DNA of 64,000 nucleotides from Dactylellina haptotyla (GCA_031310005.1 CM062385.1:992001-1056000), one strand, 5' to 3'; counted from the stretch's first letter, positions 1 to 12,252 are shown. Notes: generated by a model from the letters alone, not told the origin. Translations and numbers: made by a program.

Positions 1-346
1 AAATCCAGTACGTATGCTATGCCGTCGACTCGCCCCCACCATGCATGACCTTTAGTCTTTGTCCCACGCTTTACTTTAGACCATCCCGTGCGTTACCCCA
101 TGATTGAAAAGAAAGAAAAATACCAACCCAACCCCCATGCTAAGACCCATCACAACCACCCTTACCAACCGACCAATAACATCAAACGTATTTATAAGAT
201 TTTTGGGAAGAAAAGGGAAAGAGAACAAACAAACTCCATGAGGAAGAAACAAAGAAATAAAAAAGGTGAAATTTCCCGAACGCTAGATTTTATATGACAT
301 GCAAGTGCAAGTGATAAGGATTATTTCCCCCTCCCCCTCGCCTCCT
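1..346. other. Intergenic, 3' side of DDI1
   Basis: I see no gene here. The stretch is A-rich on the plus strand and lies just beyond the DDI1 stop codon, so it probably holds the 3' UTR and polyadenylation region of that minus-strand gene. Confidence 0.5.
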
Positions 347-1909
347 CTAACCGAACATCAAACTGGCAGCCAGCTCGACATCCCCATTAGCAGTATTTAA
401 CGCCTGGATAGCTTCTGCTTCAGAGAAGCCGAGGCTAGTCAACTGCGCCACCTTCTCAGGCGGATGTTGCGTCTGCCTGCCTGACGGTAGTGGGGGCGGG
501 TTGCTCGTTGCTCCGGATGGGGGCAGGGTGGTCGGTGATAGCAGCGTTTGGGGTTGCGGTGTTGTCGCGGATGCGGGGTCTGCCGAGGAAGAGGAATCCC
601 CGAGAGTCTGTCCGGGACCCTGGAAGTTAGGGTTTACGGCAGGCGGACGGATCATAGCGCCGCTCTGGCCACCCACGAGACTTCCCGCGGGACCTTCCAC
701 AACGGGTTCTTGTTCCTGCCCGGGGGCGTCAAAGCTGGTAGGACACTCGCTCTCTGGGAGGAACGTGACTTTGGTGTCACCGAATTCTAGGACGTTGTCC
801 TTGAGGTTTATGCTTGCCTGATGGCGTTTGAGCATGTCGAGGCCGAGGAGGAGGTCTACGTCTTTGCCTTCCATGACGGTGAAGGAGCAGGCGAGGAAGA
901 GGTCACCGATTTTGATTTGGGCGGAGTGGACGCGGCCGAGGATTTTGGCGGTGCCGACGCCCTTTGCGATACCGGCAAAGCGGCGGTCGATGAGGCGCAT
1001 GATACCGCAGTCTTCGGCGCATTTGGGGGACATGATGGTGGCCTGGGCGCCGGAGTCGACGAAGGCTTTGATGGGGTGGCCGTTGACTTCGACGGGGATG
1101 TAGAGCATGGTGACGCGGCCGAAGGATTCGGGGTTGTATTCGAGGGCGTTCTGGAGGTTCTCGCGGACGGCTTCCTCGCGGATAAGCTCCTCTATGCGCC
1201 GCTGGGATTCGATGTTGAAGGGGTCGTCATTTAACCTGGCCTGTTTATAAATCTTGTAAGCTGCAGTACTACCACTAGTTGGAGGGATGATAAGGGAAGC
1301 AGGCGTACAATCTCTCTGTCCTTCTCCATCTCAGCATCACGTCTCCGCTGCTCGAGCATTTGATAGATCTGAGAAAACCGCTGCGGGTCATTAACCGCGT
1401 CGGCAAGCTCAGGCTGCTGTTCTCGCAGCTGGCCCATCACGGCTTGGTCACCGAGGACCCTCAGCCGGATGACCTCGGAGTCGGTCATGAAGTTACTAGC
1501 ACCACCAGCACCACCGCCTTGCTGCCCCGCTCCCACCCCCCCACCAGGCTGTCTGCTGCTGGGTCCGGCGGCGGCGCCTCTCTGAGCCTGCCGCAGCTGC
1601 TGCAGGGACTGGCGAGTGTGCAGTTCGAGGATGTCGTTGTCTTCGAGGCCGAGGGCTTCGAGGGTCTGGTTGTCGTCGGAGAGCAGGTGGCCGGCGCGGT
1701 AGAGGAACTGCTGGTCGGCGGGGATGCGGCCGCTGGTCTCTTCGGCGATGAGATTCTTGAGGGCGGAGAGCTGGAAGTCGGGGAAGACCTCGAGGCTGAG
1801 GCCGTCCTCGTCGCCCAGGGCGCTGGAGAGTATCGACAGGATCCTGCATCATGCATTCGTTAGCTGCCGGTTTACTCGCACAGACGTGCTTGCCGTCCAC
1901 TACTCACAT
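347..1909 (-). CDS. DDI1: DNA damage-inducible protein 1 (Ddi1), ubiquitin-shuttle aspartyl protease
   Basis: Spliced model of 476 aa with coding exons 1908-1909, 1309-1843 and 347-1240. Ddi1 carries ubiquitinated clients to the proteasome and has a retroviral-like aspartyl protease fold. The N-terminus (about residues 1-80) is a ubiquitin-like domain. The protease core starts near residue 224 and holds the catalytic motif FVDSGA with Asp at about 241. A Pro/Ser-rich linker follows, and the last ~36 residues form a UBA domain ([11 protein letters not shown]). Intron 2 (1241-1308) joins DREI to ARLNDDPF, as the family requires. Intron 1 (1844-1907) begins GTGAGT right after the bases AT and ends CAG before a G, so the initiator ATG exists only after splicing. 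Unspliced sequence has a stop just upstream in this frame. It is divergent from the RRN11-like gene. The family call is very secure; the split start is read from splice signals only. Confidence 0.93.
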
Positions 1910-2335
1910 GGTGTATTGTATTTGTATTATTTTTATAATAATAAGAATGCTGGTGGAAAGAGAGTCCCGGGAACAGAGGGCGCCTGTCTGCGATAAACGG
2001 TGAGGTCGTCGAGATGGCGGCGGGTATGTGCTATGACGTTGTGGTGGGGTTGTTTGTGTGGTGTTTGTCCGCCTGTCTCACAGCGCCGCTCGCTGCATTT
2101 AAATTGAATTTCAATAATAAATAAAACTCTGCCAACCTCATCGCCGCGTCAGTGACCTCGCAGAAGCACATGGAAGCCGATTACGTGATGGCAGCAGGTA
2201 CGCCCCCTCCCCCCTTTGACCTCCCCCTTCTCTCTCTCCCCGATGGTCACATAAAGCAGGTGGCGGGAGGAATGCTAACGATCGGGACGCCAGATGAACC
2301 TGTAAAGTGGGTCCGTCGCTGAGTGGCCCGGGTAG
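1910..2335. other. Divergent promoter region DDI1 / RRN11-like
   Basis: About 425 bp separate the two divergent starts. It contains a CT-rich stretch near 2200-2240 but no gene. It should hold both promoters and 5' leaders. Confidence 0.5.
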
Positions 2336-3520
2336 ATGACTTCGCAGACCGCATACTTCTCCTACCCAGTGCCCCACTCCACCTTCACCCCCATCTCCCA
2401 CGAGCCCGTCTCCGCCTCTGGCCTCACCCGCAAGCGCAAGCGCACCAAGAGCCTCCTCACGAACCCGGAGGAAGAAGAAGAACAGGAAGAAGAGGACGAC
2501 GACGATGCGGCCCAGCTGCGTACCGCCGCCACCTCACGTGGTGGCGATGGTCTCGCACCGCTACCCTCGCTGACGACAGCTGCCAACGAGGAGGAAGAAG
2601 AGGGAGACGATGATGATGACGAAACGTCTGCAGACCGCAAGCGGAAAGCGCTCGCCCGCAACCCCGAGCACCGCATCCGCAATGCCGGCTACGCCCGCGA
2701 CCTCCTCGACGCCCTACCCCCGCTGCAGCCCTCCTCCCTCCAAGCCAAGCACATGAACCACGTCAACACCATCCTGCACATTTGCCTGCTCCGCCGGGAC
2801 TGGAAGCGCGCCAAACGAGCCTTCAAACTGCTCCTCCTCAGCGATTCCGAGACCGACATCAGGAACCTGCGGCTCAAGCGGATATGGAAGATAGGCGTGG
2901 AAGTCCTTAGCTGGGATGGCGTGGCCAGTAACAGCAAAAACACCTTGCGCGGTGCCGAAGAGGAGGAGGACGAGAAGGACGAGGAGAAAGAGGAAGAAGA
3001 AAAAGCAGGAGCAGCAGGAGAAGCACGGCCACGGAGGGACTACACCAAGGCGGTGGAATACATGAACCGCCTGATCATCATGTACCCGCACTACAAGCAC
3101 TACGTCGCTGGGAAGGGTGTCAACGCGACCACGATCCTCCCCATCATGATGCACTTCGAGGTCCTCGCGCTGCAGGACAAACTTTCCACGGCACTGAAAA
3201 CCGGAGAAGAAACGGTGGTAGCGGAGGTCATTTCTGGGATCACGGCTGTTACAGACAGATTACGGACTCTGCAGGAATCACCACCCTGGATCGATATGGT
3301 CGAGCTGTGGAAACTGCGGGGCCAGTTGCACATCTGGGCGGCGGATCTGAATCTGACGCTGCTCAACGATGAGGGGGCGCACCTCAAGTGCAGGATTATC
3401 GGGCACAAGGTCGCGCAGAAGATGAAGGAGAGGGGGGTCGACGGGTGGCAGGAGTTTGTGTTTGATTACCACGACGACAATGACGACGACAGGAACGAGT
3501 TTACCGATACCTCATTTTGA
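2336..3520 (+). CDS. RRN11: RNA polymerase I-specific initiation factor Rrn11-like
   Basis: Single exon, 394 aa. Rrn11 belongs to the Pol I core factor with Rrn6 and Rrn7, which binds the rDNA promoter in the nucleolus. Residues 1-110 are disordered with two long acidic runs and a basic KRKRTK patch that could be a nuclear signal. The conserved part starts near residue 115, where PEHRIRNAGYARDLL leads into HMNHVNTILHICLLRRDW-KRAKRAFKLLLL. This is the helical TPR-like repeat seen in fungal Rrn11 proteins, matching the pattern of a small-residue helix pair followed by RA-x-RAF. A second helical part has YMNRLIIMYPHYKHY. An acidic insert splits the domain at about residues 207-225. The C-terminus is again Asp-rich. 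Assignment rests on these motifs and the layout; the family is poorly conserved, so confidence is moderate. Confidence 0.72.
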   Translation: MTSQTAYFSYPVPHSTFTPISHEPVSASGLTRKRKRTKSLLTNPEEEEEQEEEDDDDAAQLRTAATSRGGDGLAPLPSLTTAANEEEEEGDDDDDETSADRKRKALARNPEHRIRNAGYARDLLDALPPLQPSSLQAKHMNHVNTILHICLLRRDWKRAKRAFKLLLLSDSETDIRNLRLKRIWKIGVEVLSWDGVASNSKNTLRGAEEEEDEKDEEKEEEEKAGAAGEARPRRDYTKAVEYMNRLIIMYPHYKHYVAGKGVNATTILPIMMHFEVLALQDKLSTALKTGEETVVAEVISGITAVTDRLRTLQESPPWIDMVELWKLRGQLHIWAADLNLTLLNDEGAHLKCRIIGHKVAQKMKERGVDGWQEFVFDYHDDNDDDRNEFTDTSF

Positions 3521-5028
3521 TAATACCATAAAAAGATTACACTGATACCAAATAGAGTTCTTTTGTTTATTGGGAGTGTGTGTTTGAGTGAGTGCGCGAG
3601 TGTATTTTTACTGTTAACAATACCAGATTTTCTTTTATGTTATAAAAAGTGGGCTATTTTAGTTCCGATATATATAGAGATTATGAATATGCGGTTGGAT
3701 GGGAGAGATAAAAATAGGCTTTTTTTTTACTTATCTAAAAAATTACAGTCTCCCTGTTGGAAAAAAAGAGCGCACTGACCTTTGGTTCTCCAATCGCTCC
3801 AGGTCGAAGGGTCTGGTGATGTGGGGCGAGCCAACCAGAGAAATAAATGTTAGGCGCCGGCGCAGGATAGGCTGGAATATATGACTACGCAAAAGTACAC
3901 TCGAGGCACAGGGGATATTTATACGCGACGGCGGAGTAGGCAGCCTGGTATAATTCGTCTGCTGTTCTATGCTCGCATTCCGTTCGACGGATCTGCTGTA
4001 TCTTTTTTTATATGTCGATTACATACATTTGCAGGCGAGACTGTCGGACCCCTGTCCTGGCTGCAGAAGCTTAATCGAATGGGAGCCGCAGATGGGTTTT
4101 GGTGGGAAGCCGGTACCCCCCGCCCATCTTTCCCATACTGAGTATTATTATATGTGTAAATATATACTATCGCTCTCCACTTTGGATATTAATATCGGGA
4201 GGGAGAACGGTCGAATGTGACACCGAGGAGACGTGTATACGTTCTGGCAGACGGCAAAGTGTCCTCAAAGGTCGTTGTCGCAGCCGCCAATGAACCAACC
4301 TGCATCGTGCACAACCTGCCCAACAGTATTGGAGCGTAGAGTATAACTGCATTCAAGGCGTCTCGACCGATCGTGAAGAAAATGGTGGATTCCGGACTGG
4401 ATTTATATATAAAGACCTGTCCTCGTATGCGGCTGTATCCGGCGGACTGGTTCCTGCAGATGGCGTGTTTCAGCATTCCCAGATTCCTCTTCCTTCCGAG
4501 ATCCCCCCAAAAGCGAGCCGCCAACCAGCGAGCCAGCCCAACCGAAGACGACTCAAGATCCTTAAGGAAGCAGAGCACCGCCGTTAGTGTCCGTGGTATA
4601 TTGGTGCTGTCCTGTTGGCAATCCCACAGCCGCCCGCCGTCCCAGAGAGCTTAGCTCGCCAGCTCGGGGGCTGTCCTCGCTGTCCACCACCCTTTTCTGC
4701 TCATATATCCCCGAGGGCGTTCCTCCAACTGTTCTTTCGTCACCTCCTCCTTTTTCTGCTCTCTCCAGCTCTCCTCCGTCTCCAGAACGCCCTGTCGATA
4801 GACCTCAGTGTGCTGTGCTTGTGCTTGTGCGAATCCGTTAGCGCTTAGCGGGCGGGTTCCTGACGTTTGTTGCCTTGTCCCTTGCCACAGTGCCGTCGGT
4901 TGGCTGAGCTGAGCGGGCTCTCTCCTTATCGACCGCCTGCTGCTATCAACAACCCCTCAGACGACCTCAACCTCCCTCCCTCCCTCTCCCACCACCCCCT
5001 CCGCCTCCGACCGCGGACCTTTGCAACA
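3521..5028. other. Upstream region of BRO1
   Basis: No convincing gene. The right part (about 4660-5028) is strongly C/T-rich on the plus strand, as expected for the BRO1 promoter and leader. The left part has only short overlapping open frames without coding character. Confidence 0.5.
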
Positions 5029-8000
5029 ATGGCCGACCTCCACCAGGCTCCCATGATAAGCTGCCCCCTCAAGACCACCCAGGAAATCGACTGGATCGCC
5101 CCGCTCAAGAACTACATCCGCGTCACCTATGGCGACCCGGAAAAGTACAACGAGGAATGTGCGACCCTCAACCGCCTGCGTCAGGACATGCGGGGCGCCG
5201 GAAAGGACTCCGCCGCCGGTCGAGATCTCCTGTACAGATACTACGGCCAGCTGGAGCTCCTCGACCTGCGCTTCCCCGTCGACGAGAATCACATCAAGAT
5301 CTCCTTTACATGGTACGGAAACCCGGCGCTTACCATATGTACATATATCCATATATGTATATGTGCATGTATGATATATACGTGAATCCATTATAGTATA
5401 CTTACGCTGGTTGAAACTTAGGTACGACGCATTCACGCACAAGGAGATATCACAGTACTCCCTCGCATACGAAAAGGCATCCATAATCTTCAACATCTCC
5501 GCCGTCCTCTCCTGCCACGCCGCAAACCAAAATCGCTCGGAAGATGCCGGCCTCAAAACAGCTTACCACTCCTTCCAGGCATCCGCCGGCATGTTCACCT
5601 ACATCAACGAGAACTTCTTGCACGCCCCTTCCACCGACCTCAGCAGGGACACCGTCAAAGCTCTCATCAACATCATGCTCGCCCAGGCGCAGGAAGTCTT
5701 CTTGGAAAAGCAGATCGGTGACGGCAAGAAGCCCGGAATGCTGGCCAAACTGGCCGCTCAGGCTGGATTCCTGTACTCCCAGGCCGTTGAGGGCTGCCAG
5801 GAGAACATTGCAAAAGACATATTTGGTAAATCGTGGTTGATACTCGTTCAGGTAATTATACCTTTTAGGGTTTTAAATTCTTACCGTTGAGCTCTTTTTA
5901 TATACTAACACACTGGGGGAAGGCCAAAATGCACTATCTAGGCTCCCTCGCACAATTCTACCAGGCCCTCCACGAGAACAGCACGAGCCAGTTCGGCACC
6001 GGTCTCGCCAGAATGGGTGTCGCCGAACGCCTAGCCCGAGACGCCGCCAAAGCTGCCACCTCCTTCCCCTCCAACGTCCCCGCCAACGCCAACCTCATAG
6101 CCGAAACCGGGCCGACTCTGAACGACATGATGAAGCGCCATCTCACCCTCGTCCAAGAGAAGCGGGCTGAGTTCCAAAAAGATAACGATTACATCTACCA
6201 CCAATCGATACCCAGCGAGACCTCCATCCCGACCATATCGAAACTACCGGCCTCCAAAGCCATCCCCGTGCAGGAACTCTACGCCGGCCAGGACATCCAG
6301 CGGATAATAGGTCCCGACATCTTCAACAAAATCGTCCCCATGTCGGTTACGGAATCCGCCTCGCTGTACGACGAAGAGAAAGCCAAGCTCATCCGCGCCG
6401 AGACCGAGAAATGCGACATCGCAAACTCGGAGTTAGTCGCCGCCTTGGACTACCTGAAGCTCCCCGGCAGCTTGAAGATGCTGAAGGGCGGGTTCGAGGA
6501 GAATCTAGAGGTCGATCCGGAATTTCGAGCTTGGGCGGACGAGATCGCGCATGAGCCGCTGCTGGTCAACGTCTTTGATGAGCTCAAGGATGATAAATTG
6601 CGGGTTGAAGAGGTGCTGATGGCGTGCGCGAAGGCGCTGGACACCGAGGAGGCCATTTGCGAGAAGATGAGGTCGAAGTATCTGGATGATTGGATCCAAC
6701 AGCCGTCTTCGGCGCTAACGCAGACATTAAGAGAGGATATCAAGAACCTTTCGAACGCTATCGATGCGGCGAGCGAATCTGATGCTTCGTTGTTGAATCA
6801 ATACACCCAGTATGCTGATGATATCGAGGATTTGAGGCTCGCTGGAGAGAAGGATGAGGCCGATGTGTTATTCCAGAAAGCACTGGTCAAGAACGGTTAT
6901 CGGGCTGACAAGAGGAATACCCCGCAGCAGGAAGGGAGTCTTTTGGATGTCGATGAATCGGGTGAGATTAGCGTTATGGCACAGATCGAGCGGGTGGAAG
7001 AGTTGCTGAAGAAGCTCAATCTGATCAAGAGGGAGCGTATGCAGGTCTTGAAGGATCTCAAGGAGAAGGTAGGAGTTCCCTTTTTTACAGGCTCTTGGTA
7101 TCACAGGCAGCTAATTTCAAATCTTAGGTACACAACGATGACATCAACCATGTGCTCATACTGAACAAGAAGGCTATGGGAAATATCGAGGGACAGCTGT
7201 TCGCTTCCGAGCTCGAGAAGTTCAGGCCGCACCAGAACCGTCTGTTGCAGGCCACCCACAAACAACAGTCGCTGATGAAGGATCTGACGGCCGCGTACGG
7301 TGAGCTACTACAAGACAAACGAGTACGGTCTGAGCAGTCCAGATATGAGAAACTTGCAAAGAACAAGGCTGCCGTTGTATCCGCTTTCAAAAAGGTATAC
7401 CGAGCCTTCTTGGACATCCAGTCCGGACTGGACAAAGCCAAGAGCTTCTACGGCGAGATGAAAGACACCGTGGACAGCCTTGACAAGAACGTAGATGTCT
7501 TCGTAAACAACCGGAGACAGGAAGGTGCCGCGCTATTAGCAAAGATCGAGAAGGAGAAGGGCGCGACAGCAACAGCCGAACGAGAGCAACAGCGGATTCG
7601 CGAATTGATGGAGAAGATGTCCGTCGGTGACCAGATGGGAAAACACTCTCCCTCGCCGATATCTGTCGGCCAGAACCCCGTCGCATCCCCGCCACAGACA
7701 CCGCGATACGCAGGCTTCCCACCAATGCCGCAACAGCAACCCCCGACAAACGTCTACGGTCAACAATTCTCACCGGCCGCGCAACAGCCGCAGTACCCGC
7801 CGATGATGCCGCAGCAGCAGCCCCAACAGTACCCCAACGGACAATATGTTAGACGAGGATCGAGTGCGCAGAATTACCCACCGTACGCCCAATATCCGCC
7901 CCAGCATGCGCCCCAACAGCAACCGTATAACCCCGGTGCCTATGTGCCACCCCCACCGCCCGGTCCTCCACCGATCAACAGACAACAGAGCTTCCCGCAA

Positions 8001-8120
8001 CAGTACCCGCCGCAAGGATATCCGCAACAGCAGCAACAGCAGCAACCCCCGCCTCCGCCGCCGGGGCAGAGGCCACCAGGCCAACAGGATCCCTGGTCTG
8101 GTCTTCAATCGTGGAGATAG
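5029..8120 (+). CDS. BRO1: Vacuolar protein-sorting protein Bro1 (ALIX family)
   Basis: Spliced model of 950 aa, exons 5029-5312, 5422-5851, 5923-7068 and 7128-8120. Bro1 acts on endosomes: it binds the ESCRT-III subunit Snf7 and brings in the deubiquitinase Doa4 during cargo sorting into multivesicular bodies. The BRO1 domain fills residues 1 to ~400, with hallmark stretches such as CATLNRLRQDMRGAGKDS, RYYGQLELLDLRFP and YSLAYEKASIIFNISAVLS. A coiled V-domain follows to about residue 720. The rest is a Pro/Gln/Tyr-rich tail ending DPWSGLQSWR. This order, and the absence of a PalA-type tail, points to Bro1/Vps31 rather than Rim20. Introns are 59-109 nt; intron 2 shows a CTAAC branch site. The start ATG lies in CAACAATGG, a good fungal context. 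Confidence 0.95.
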
Positions 8121-8851
8121 AATCCCTCGTTTTCCTTCGTTCACATATCAGCCAAAAGCAGAAAACCCCGGTGGTTATTGGGTTTTAAGTTTTCCTGGGG
8201 TTCTCCTCCTCCTCTGTTTCTTTTTATAATTGTCCTGTTAAAGCACCTACGATATCCCACCCTTTTTTTGTGTACCTTTTTGGAAATTTTTCTTTTGGTC
8301 TTTTTCTTTGTTAGGCGATGGTAATTGAATAGCAACCTTTTATTTTTCTATTACTCCGACTTCTGAGCATACTTTGTAATCAATAGTAGCTACATCATGT
8401 ATGTATATTTACCCTTTTTTTTATTTAACCAAAAGAGAAAGCAAGCATATATTTCAATTCAAACACAAGAACCCAGATGCACCTCTAAGCGAGACAAACC
8501 TGAAGAGCCACGGACGAACAAAGGATTATAGTAATTGATATTCCATTAATCGGTACATTACAAGACAGTTTTGAATGTACTCTCCATAATACTTTTGACC
8601 ACAATATACCCGGACGAAATTAAAATATAACAGTACTCGAAGGACCCATTTTGATAATAATAATCGTAATCATAACCATAATCATAATAAAACAGCGCTG
8701 TGCTAAGGGGGGAAAGGATATAACGAAAGCCTCGAAAAAAAAGAAGAAAAACAGAGAAAGAAAGAAACACACACACACACGGCCGCCATGGTGATTGTAT
8801 GTTCCTCCATCCAAGCGGATATCCCATCCCATACCGGGAAAGAAAGAAGAA
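8121..8851. other. Convergent intergenic region
   Basis: Lies between the 3' ends of BRO1 and the F-box-like gene. It holds T-rich and TAA/ATC-type simple sequence and a short AC repeat, and no gene. Confidence 0.5.
8767..8780. repeat. (AC)7 microsatellite
   Basis: Seven uninterrupted AC units in the intergenic region between two convergent genes. Confidence 0.8.
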
Positions 8852-9972
8852 TTAAAAGGACAACCAGGGTATGAGTATATCAAATTCAGAAAAGGCCCCG
8901 GTCCGCCCAGAAGTATGCGTCCCGAGGTTATAAATTACAGGCCCGACCCCGTCCGGGCGTTCCAGCATCTTCATGAGATAAAGTAGGCCATGTTGCTCGA
9001 TTGGCACGCGTACATCTATTCTCTTCAACTCTGGCATCTCCCACTTCCACTCGTGCTTGAGTCGTATCGCAGAATCCACGAAGAGAGAGCCCGGACATAA
9101 ATTGGCGCTGATGTTTAGATTTTTAAGGCGTTTGACACCGAAGCGGAGTATTGACATGATGTTGAGAATTTCGAGGGAGTAGCGTCTCGCTAGCTTGATG
9201 CGGTCCTCTTTTACCTGCGGGTTGTAACGGTCGAGGGGGTGTTTGAAGACCAAGGTTAGGTTCTCGAGTGGGCAGACACTGGTAAGTTTGGCCGCGCGGG
9301 CTTCGAGGTCCGCCTGGACGACGGTGCCGGGGAGAGGTTTGGCACGTTTGATGTTTTCGAGCTTGAATGGGTCGAGATGGCGGTAGAAGAGGAAGGTCAT
9401 GTGGACCTTGAGGGTCTTCAGACGAGGCATCTCGAGGGCCAAGGCGAGGAAAGCGATGTGGTCGTTGTGCGGTGGCGGAGTCTCCAGATGGAGGTGGAGA
9501 TACGTGAGGCCGATAAAATTGGGGAGGATACCGCGGATGCGGCTCCCGACAAGGTGGTTCGAGGTGATCTCTGCACGTCTAATAGTGAGGAGCTGTTAGT
9601 GAGTTTTTACGTTATGAGGACTTTTGGTGGGGGGGGGGTTACGTACCTGACATGACAGGCATTCTCGATATACAGGTGAATGCGAGTCTTGAAAGATCCC
9701 TTTTTGGCAATCTCATTCTTTGCGCGGATGCTGAACTCGGAATATATGGCTGGAATAGTTGCAGCATGGAAGCTTTTACAAGTCCTCGAGAGGGCATATT
9801 TGTCGCTCTTTGCGAGAGAGGGGCTCGAGGCATCCATCATGAGAACCTCTGGTGGGAGCCTGTCCGTGATGGACGGCAGCGGGTTCACTAGAGCCCCGCT
9901 GCTGCCATGACCTCGTTTTTGCCGTTTGGCATTGACGTCTGCCTGGCAATTGATGGTGGAAGGAGTGGACAT
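8852..9972 (-). CDS. F-box-like domain protein, function unknown
   Basis: Spliced model of 350 aa, exons 9647-9972 and 8852-9578, joined by a 68-nt intron (GTACGT...TTAG). Residues ~35-80 read LPSITDRLPPEVLMM...YALSRTCKSFHAATIPAIYSEF, the pattern of a divergent fungal F-box (LPxE, then a Leu/Cys-rich helix, then a Tyr-phi-x-phi strand). The rest has spaced Leu and Asn residues (for example LTYLHLHLE, LKNLNISANL) that look like loose leucine-rich repeats. Such proteins usually act as substrate receptors of SCF ubiquitin ligases, but the target cannot be told from sequence. The open frame continues upstream of 9972 without an ATG, so I chose the first ATG. Fungal F-box genes of this kind are often lineage-specific. 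Confidence 0.6.
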
Positions 9973-10171
9973 GGCGGGAGATTTGTAGTGATCGTGAGAG
10001 TGTGCTTGTAGAGTTTTGACTGGTGTCTCTGTGAAGTTCAAGTTGAGATCGCAACGTTACCATCTCTGGTTTATATACAATATTTATTGCGAGACTGGGT
10101 CTCTACATGTTTTATGCCGCAAACCAATCTGCACGCCCAGCTCAGTTTTCAGGGCAACCTCCACATCGTTG

Positions 10172-11398
10172 CTACAGCTCCGGATATACGTCTCTATTCT
10201 CAATTAGAAGATATCTCACGACGGTATGATTGGTGGTCAGGTAACTTACGTTCTCCTCAGCAGCGGCATTTCCCTCCTCACTCTCTCCAAGACCCCCATA
10301 TCAATCTCCCCTACGCAAATCTCCTCCTCTCCGCTGTCAGGGTCGTGCTCATCGCTCGGTTTGATCCCGCTACATTCACCGAGCACCTCCCCCCAAGGTC
10401 CTATTATCATGGAATGCCCGTAGGACTTTCGTTTCTCATTATGGTAGCCCACGAGCGCCGGCGCAATGACGTAGGACTGTGTTTCTATCGCTCTCGCGCG
10501 CAGTAGTGTGGCCCAGTGGCCTGCGTTACCGGTTGGGACCGTAAACGCAGACGGGTAAGATATAACCTGTGCTCCGAGGCGGCGGTGCTGAAGCGATATT
10601 TCAGGAAACCGAAGCTGGATATAGAGTTAACGTATGAAACTCTTACTGAGTTTCTTCGGGTGGAAGAAACGTACGTCAAAACATATCAACATGCCGAGTT
10701 TCCCTATTGGCGTATCAAACGGAGTAGTGATGGAACTTCCGGGCTCCACGCTCCTAAAAAACAAAATGCAGATATCAATATATTGCGTAATAATAATTGA
10801 TAAGAGAATAGGACAGAGCTTACCGACTCTCCATCAGCACGGGTCCGCTTTCAATATTCACATCAAACAGGTGCACCTTCTGATACCGCTGGTAGATGGC
10901 TCCTTCTTCGTTAATATATACGCACGTATTCTTGACTCGTTCCCCGCCGTCGGCAGGTTCATGGATTCCAACACATATCGGCAGTTTATGCTCTTTCGCG
11001 GATTCTTGCAGACCCAGGACAAATTCGTTGGATTCTACCTGTTTCACGAGTTTCAGAGATTCGGAAGCCGATATGGGGAGGTAGTCCGATGCCTCTGGGA
11101 GGAATAGGATCTTTGCTCCCGCGGCGACTGTTTTCGCAATGAGGTTCCTGCAAGAACGCAGATTTTGGGAGATAGAAGACGTGGCACGGAATTGGCCGGC
11201 AGCCTATGATGTATAAATTTCAACAATTGGTTCATATCCTTATATAAAGGTCTTTCAAAATATTTCACATAGCCAATTTTCGAAGGATTAGACTTTTGCG
11301 TTGGGACTTTGTGGGATTTTTCGACGTCCCGTTTTGGGGACATTGCGTGAGAGCTTCAAACGACACTCGTCTGGAGGGGTTCTTACAGCAAGCGGCAT
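10172..11398 (-). CDS. NIT2: Carbon-nitrogen hydrolase, Nit2/Nit1-type (deaminated glutathione amidase-like)
   Basis: Spliced model of 285 aa with five coding exons: 11387-11398, 10824-11203, 10675-10753, 10250-10614 and 10172-10193. Nitrilase-superfamily amidases of this branch repair deaminated glutathione or hydrolyse omega-amides in the cytosol and mitochondria. The catalytic triad is visible: Glu41 in LFLPEASDY, Lys113 in YQKVHLFDV and Cys155 in LICFDLRFPE. The Cys motif is split by an intron right after ICFD. The start MPLA, alone on a 12-nt exon, and the end LLRRTDVYPEL, on a 22-nt exon, match the family. The RYQKVHLFDV form favours the Nit1/Nit2 (deaminated glutathione) branch over omega-amidase, though that choice is an inference. 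Intron 1 is 183 nt; a decoy CTTGCAG acceptor lies inside exon 2. Confidence 0.88.
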
Positions 11399-12252
11399 GG
11401 TGATAGTCAGAGTAGCTTGGTATCGGTAGCAGAATCGTCTTGGAATTCGATATTCAGCCAGTTATATTGGCAGCCTCGGTATTGTATTGCGGGTGGGCGT
11501 CGAGTTGCAGGTTATAATTTTTGTCTGCTGGGTCCTTCGATTCCCAAGTCCCGGCTACGCCGTTTGCAATATCCCCGCCACAGAGCAGAATCAAAAGATA
11601 GGATACGTATCGATACAATAATCATGATACCAAGGAACTAAACCATCACCAGGAATCCACAGGCAACCATGCACCGGAGTCGATTTCAAATTGATCAAAG
11701 TGCTGCTATATTAATCCCCAATCCCGAGCATCCCGGCCTGTCGTGTCCCGCATTAGAGCTCCAACCCCAAGTCGTCCATATACCCAGCCAGACCTTGTCC
11801 GTGCTAAAAAAAATAAGGGCCTCAGCCGCAAAGCTCCACTCACGATGTCCCCTTCGACCCCTTCGACCCCGGGCTCCCAAGAGGCTATACCTGACCTTCC
11901 AATAAAGCCGACTTGAAACGAGAGGCTTAAAATGAAGGCAAAATGCTATATATCGCACATGTTTTCTTGCCCAGCACGGTGGACCCCGTTTGCTCCCCCT
12001 CCTCCTCCAGCTTCCTGCAGGTTCAGACGGGTCTCCCTTTTTTATTCCTCTGTTGGGTTAAAACTTCCCACCGACAATAACAGCCAAACGTTAAAAAAAA
12101 CCGCGGGATCACAATAAATAAAAGGCCTCGATTAATTTTTTCTTGGGAGATATCGATAGCGCTGTTCGAACCCGCTCGATCTGATAGGCTCGTAAGCTGG
12201 GTTCTCGAAGCAAGGGACACCGCGATAGGCTTAGTTCCCGTCCAAAGAAGAT
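11399..12252. other. Divergent intergenic region
   Basis: Between the starts of the NIT2-like gene and the Cys-rich membrane protein gene. I see no gene; only short frames that do not look coding. Confidence 0.45.

Noticed and set aside
821-1234. 137-codon frame antisense to DDI1
   Set aside because: It mirrors the DDI1 protease exon, is Gly/Glu/Asp-rich from reversed codons and has no motif.
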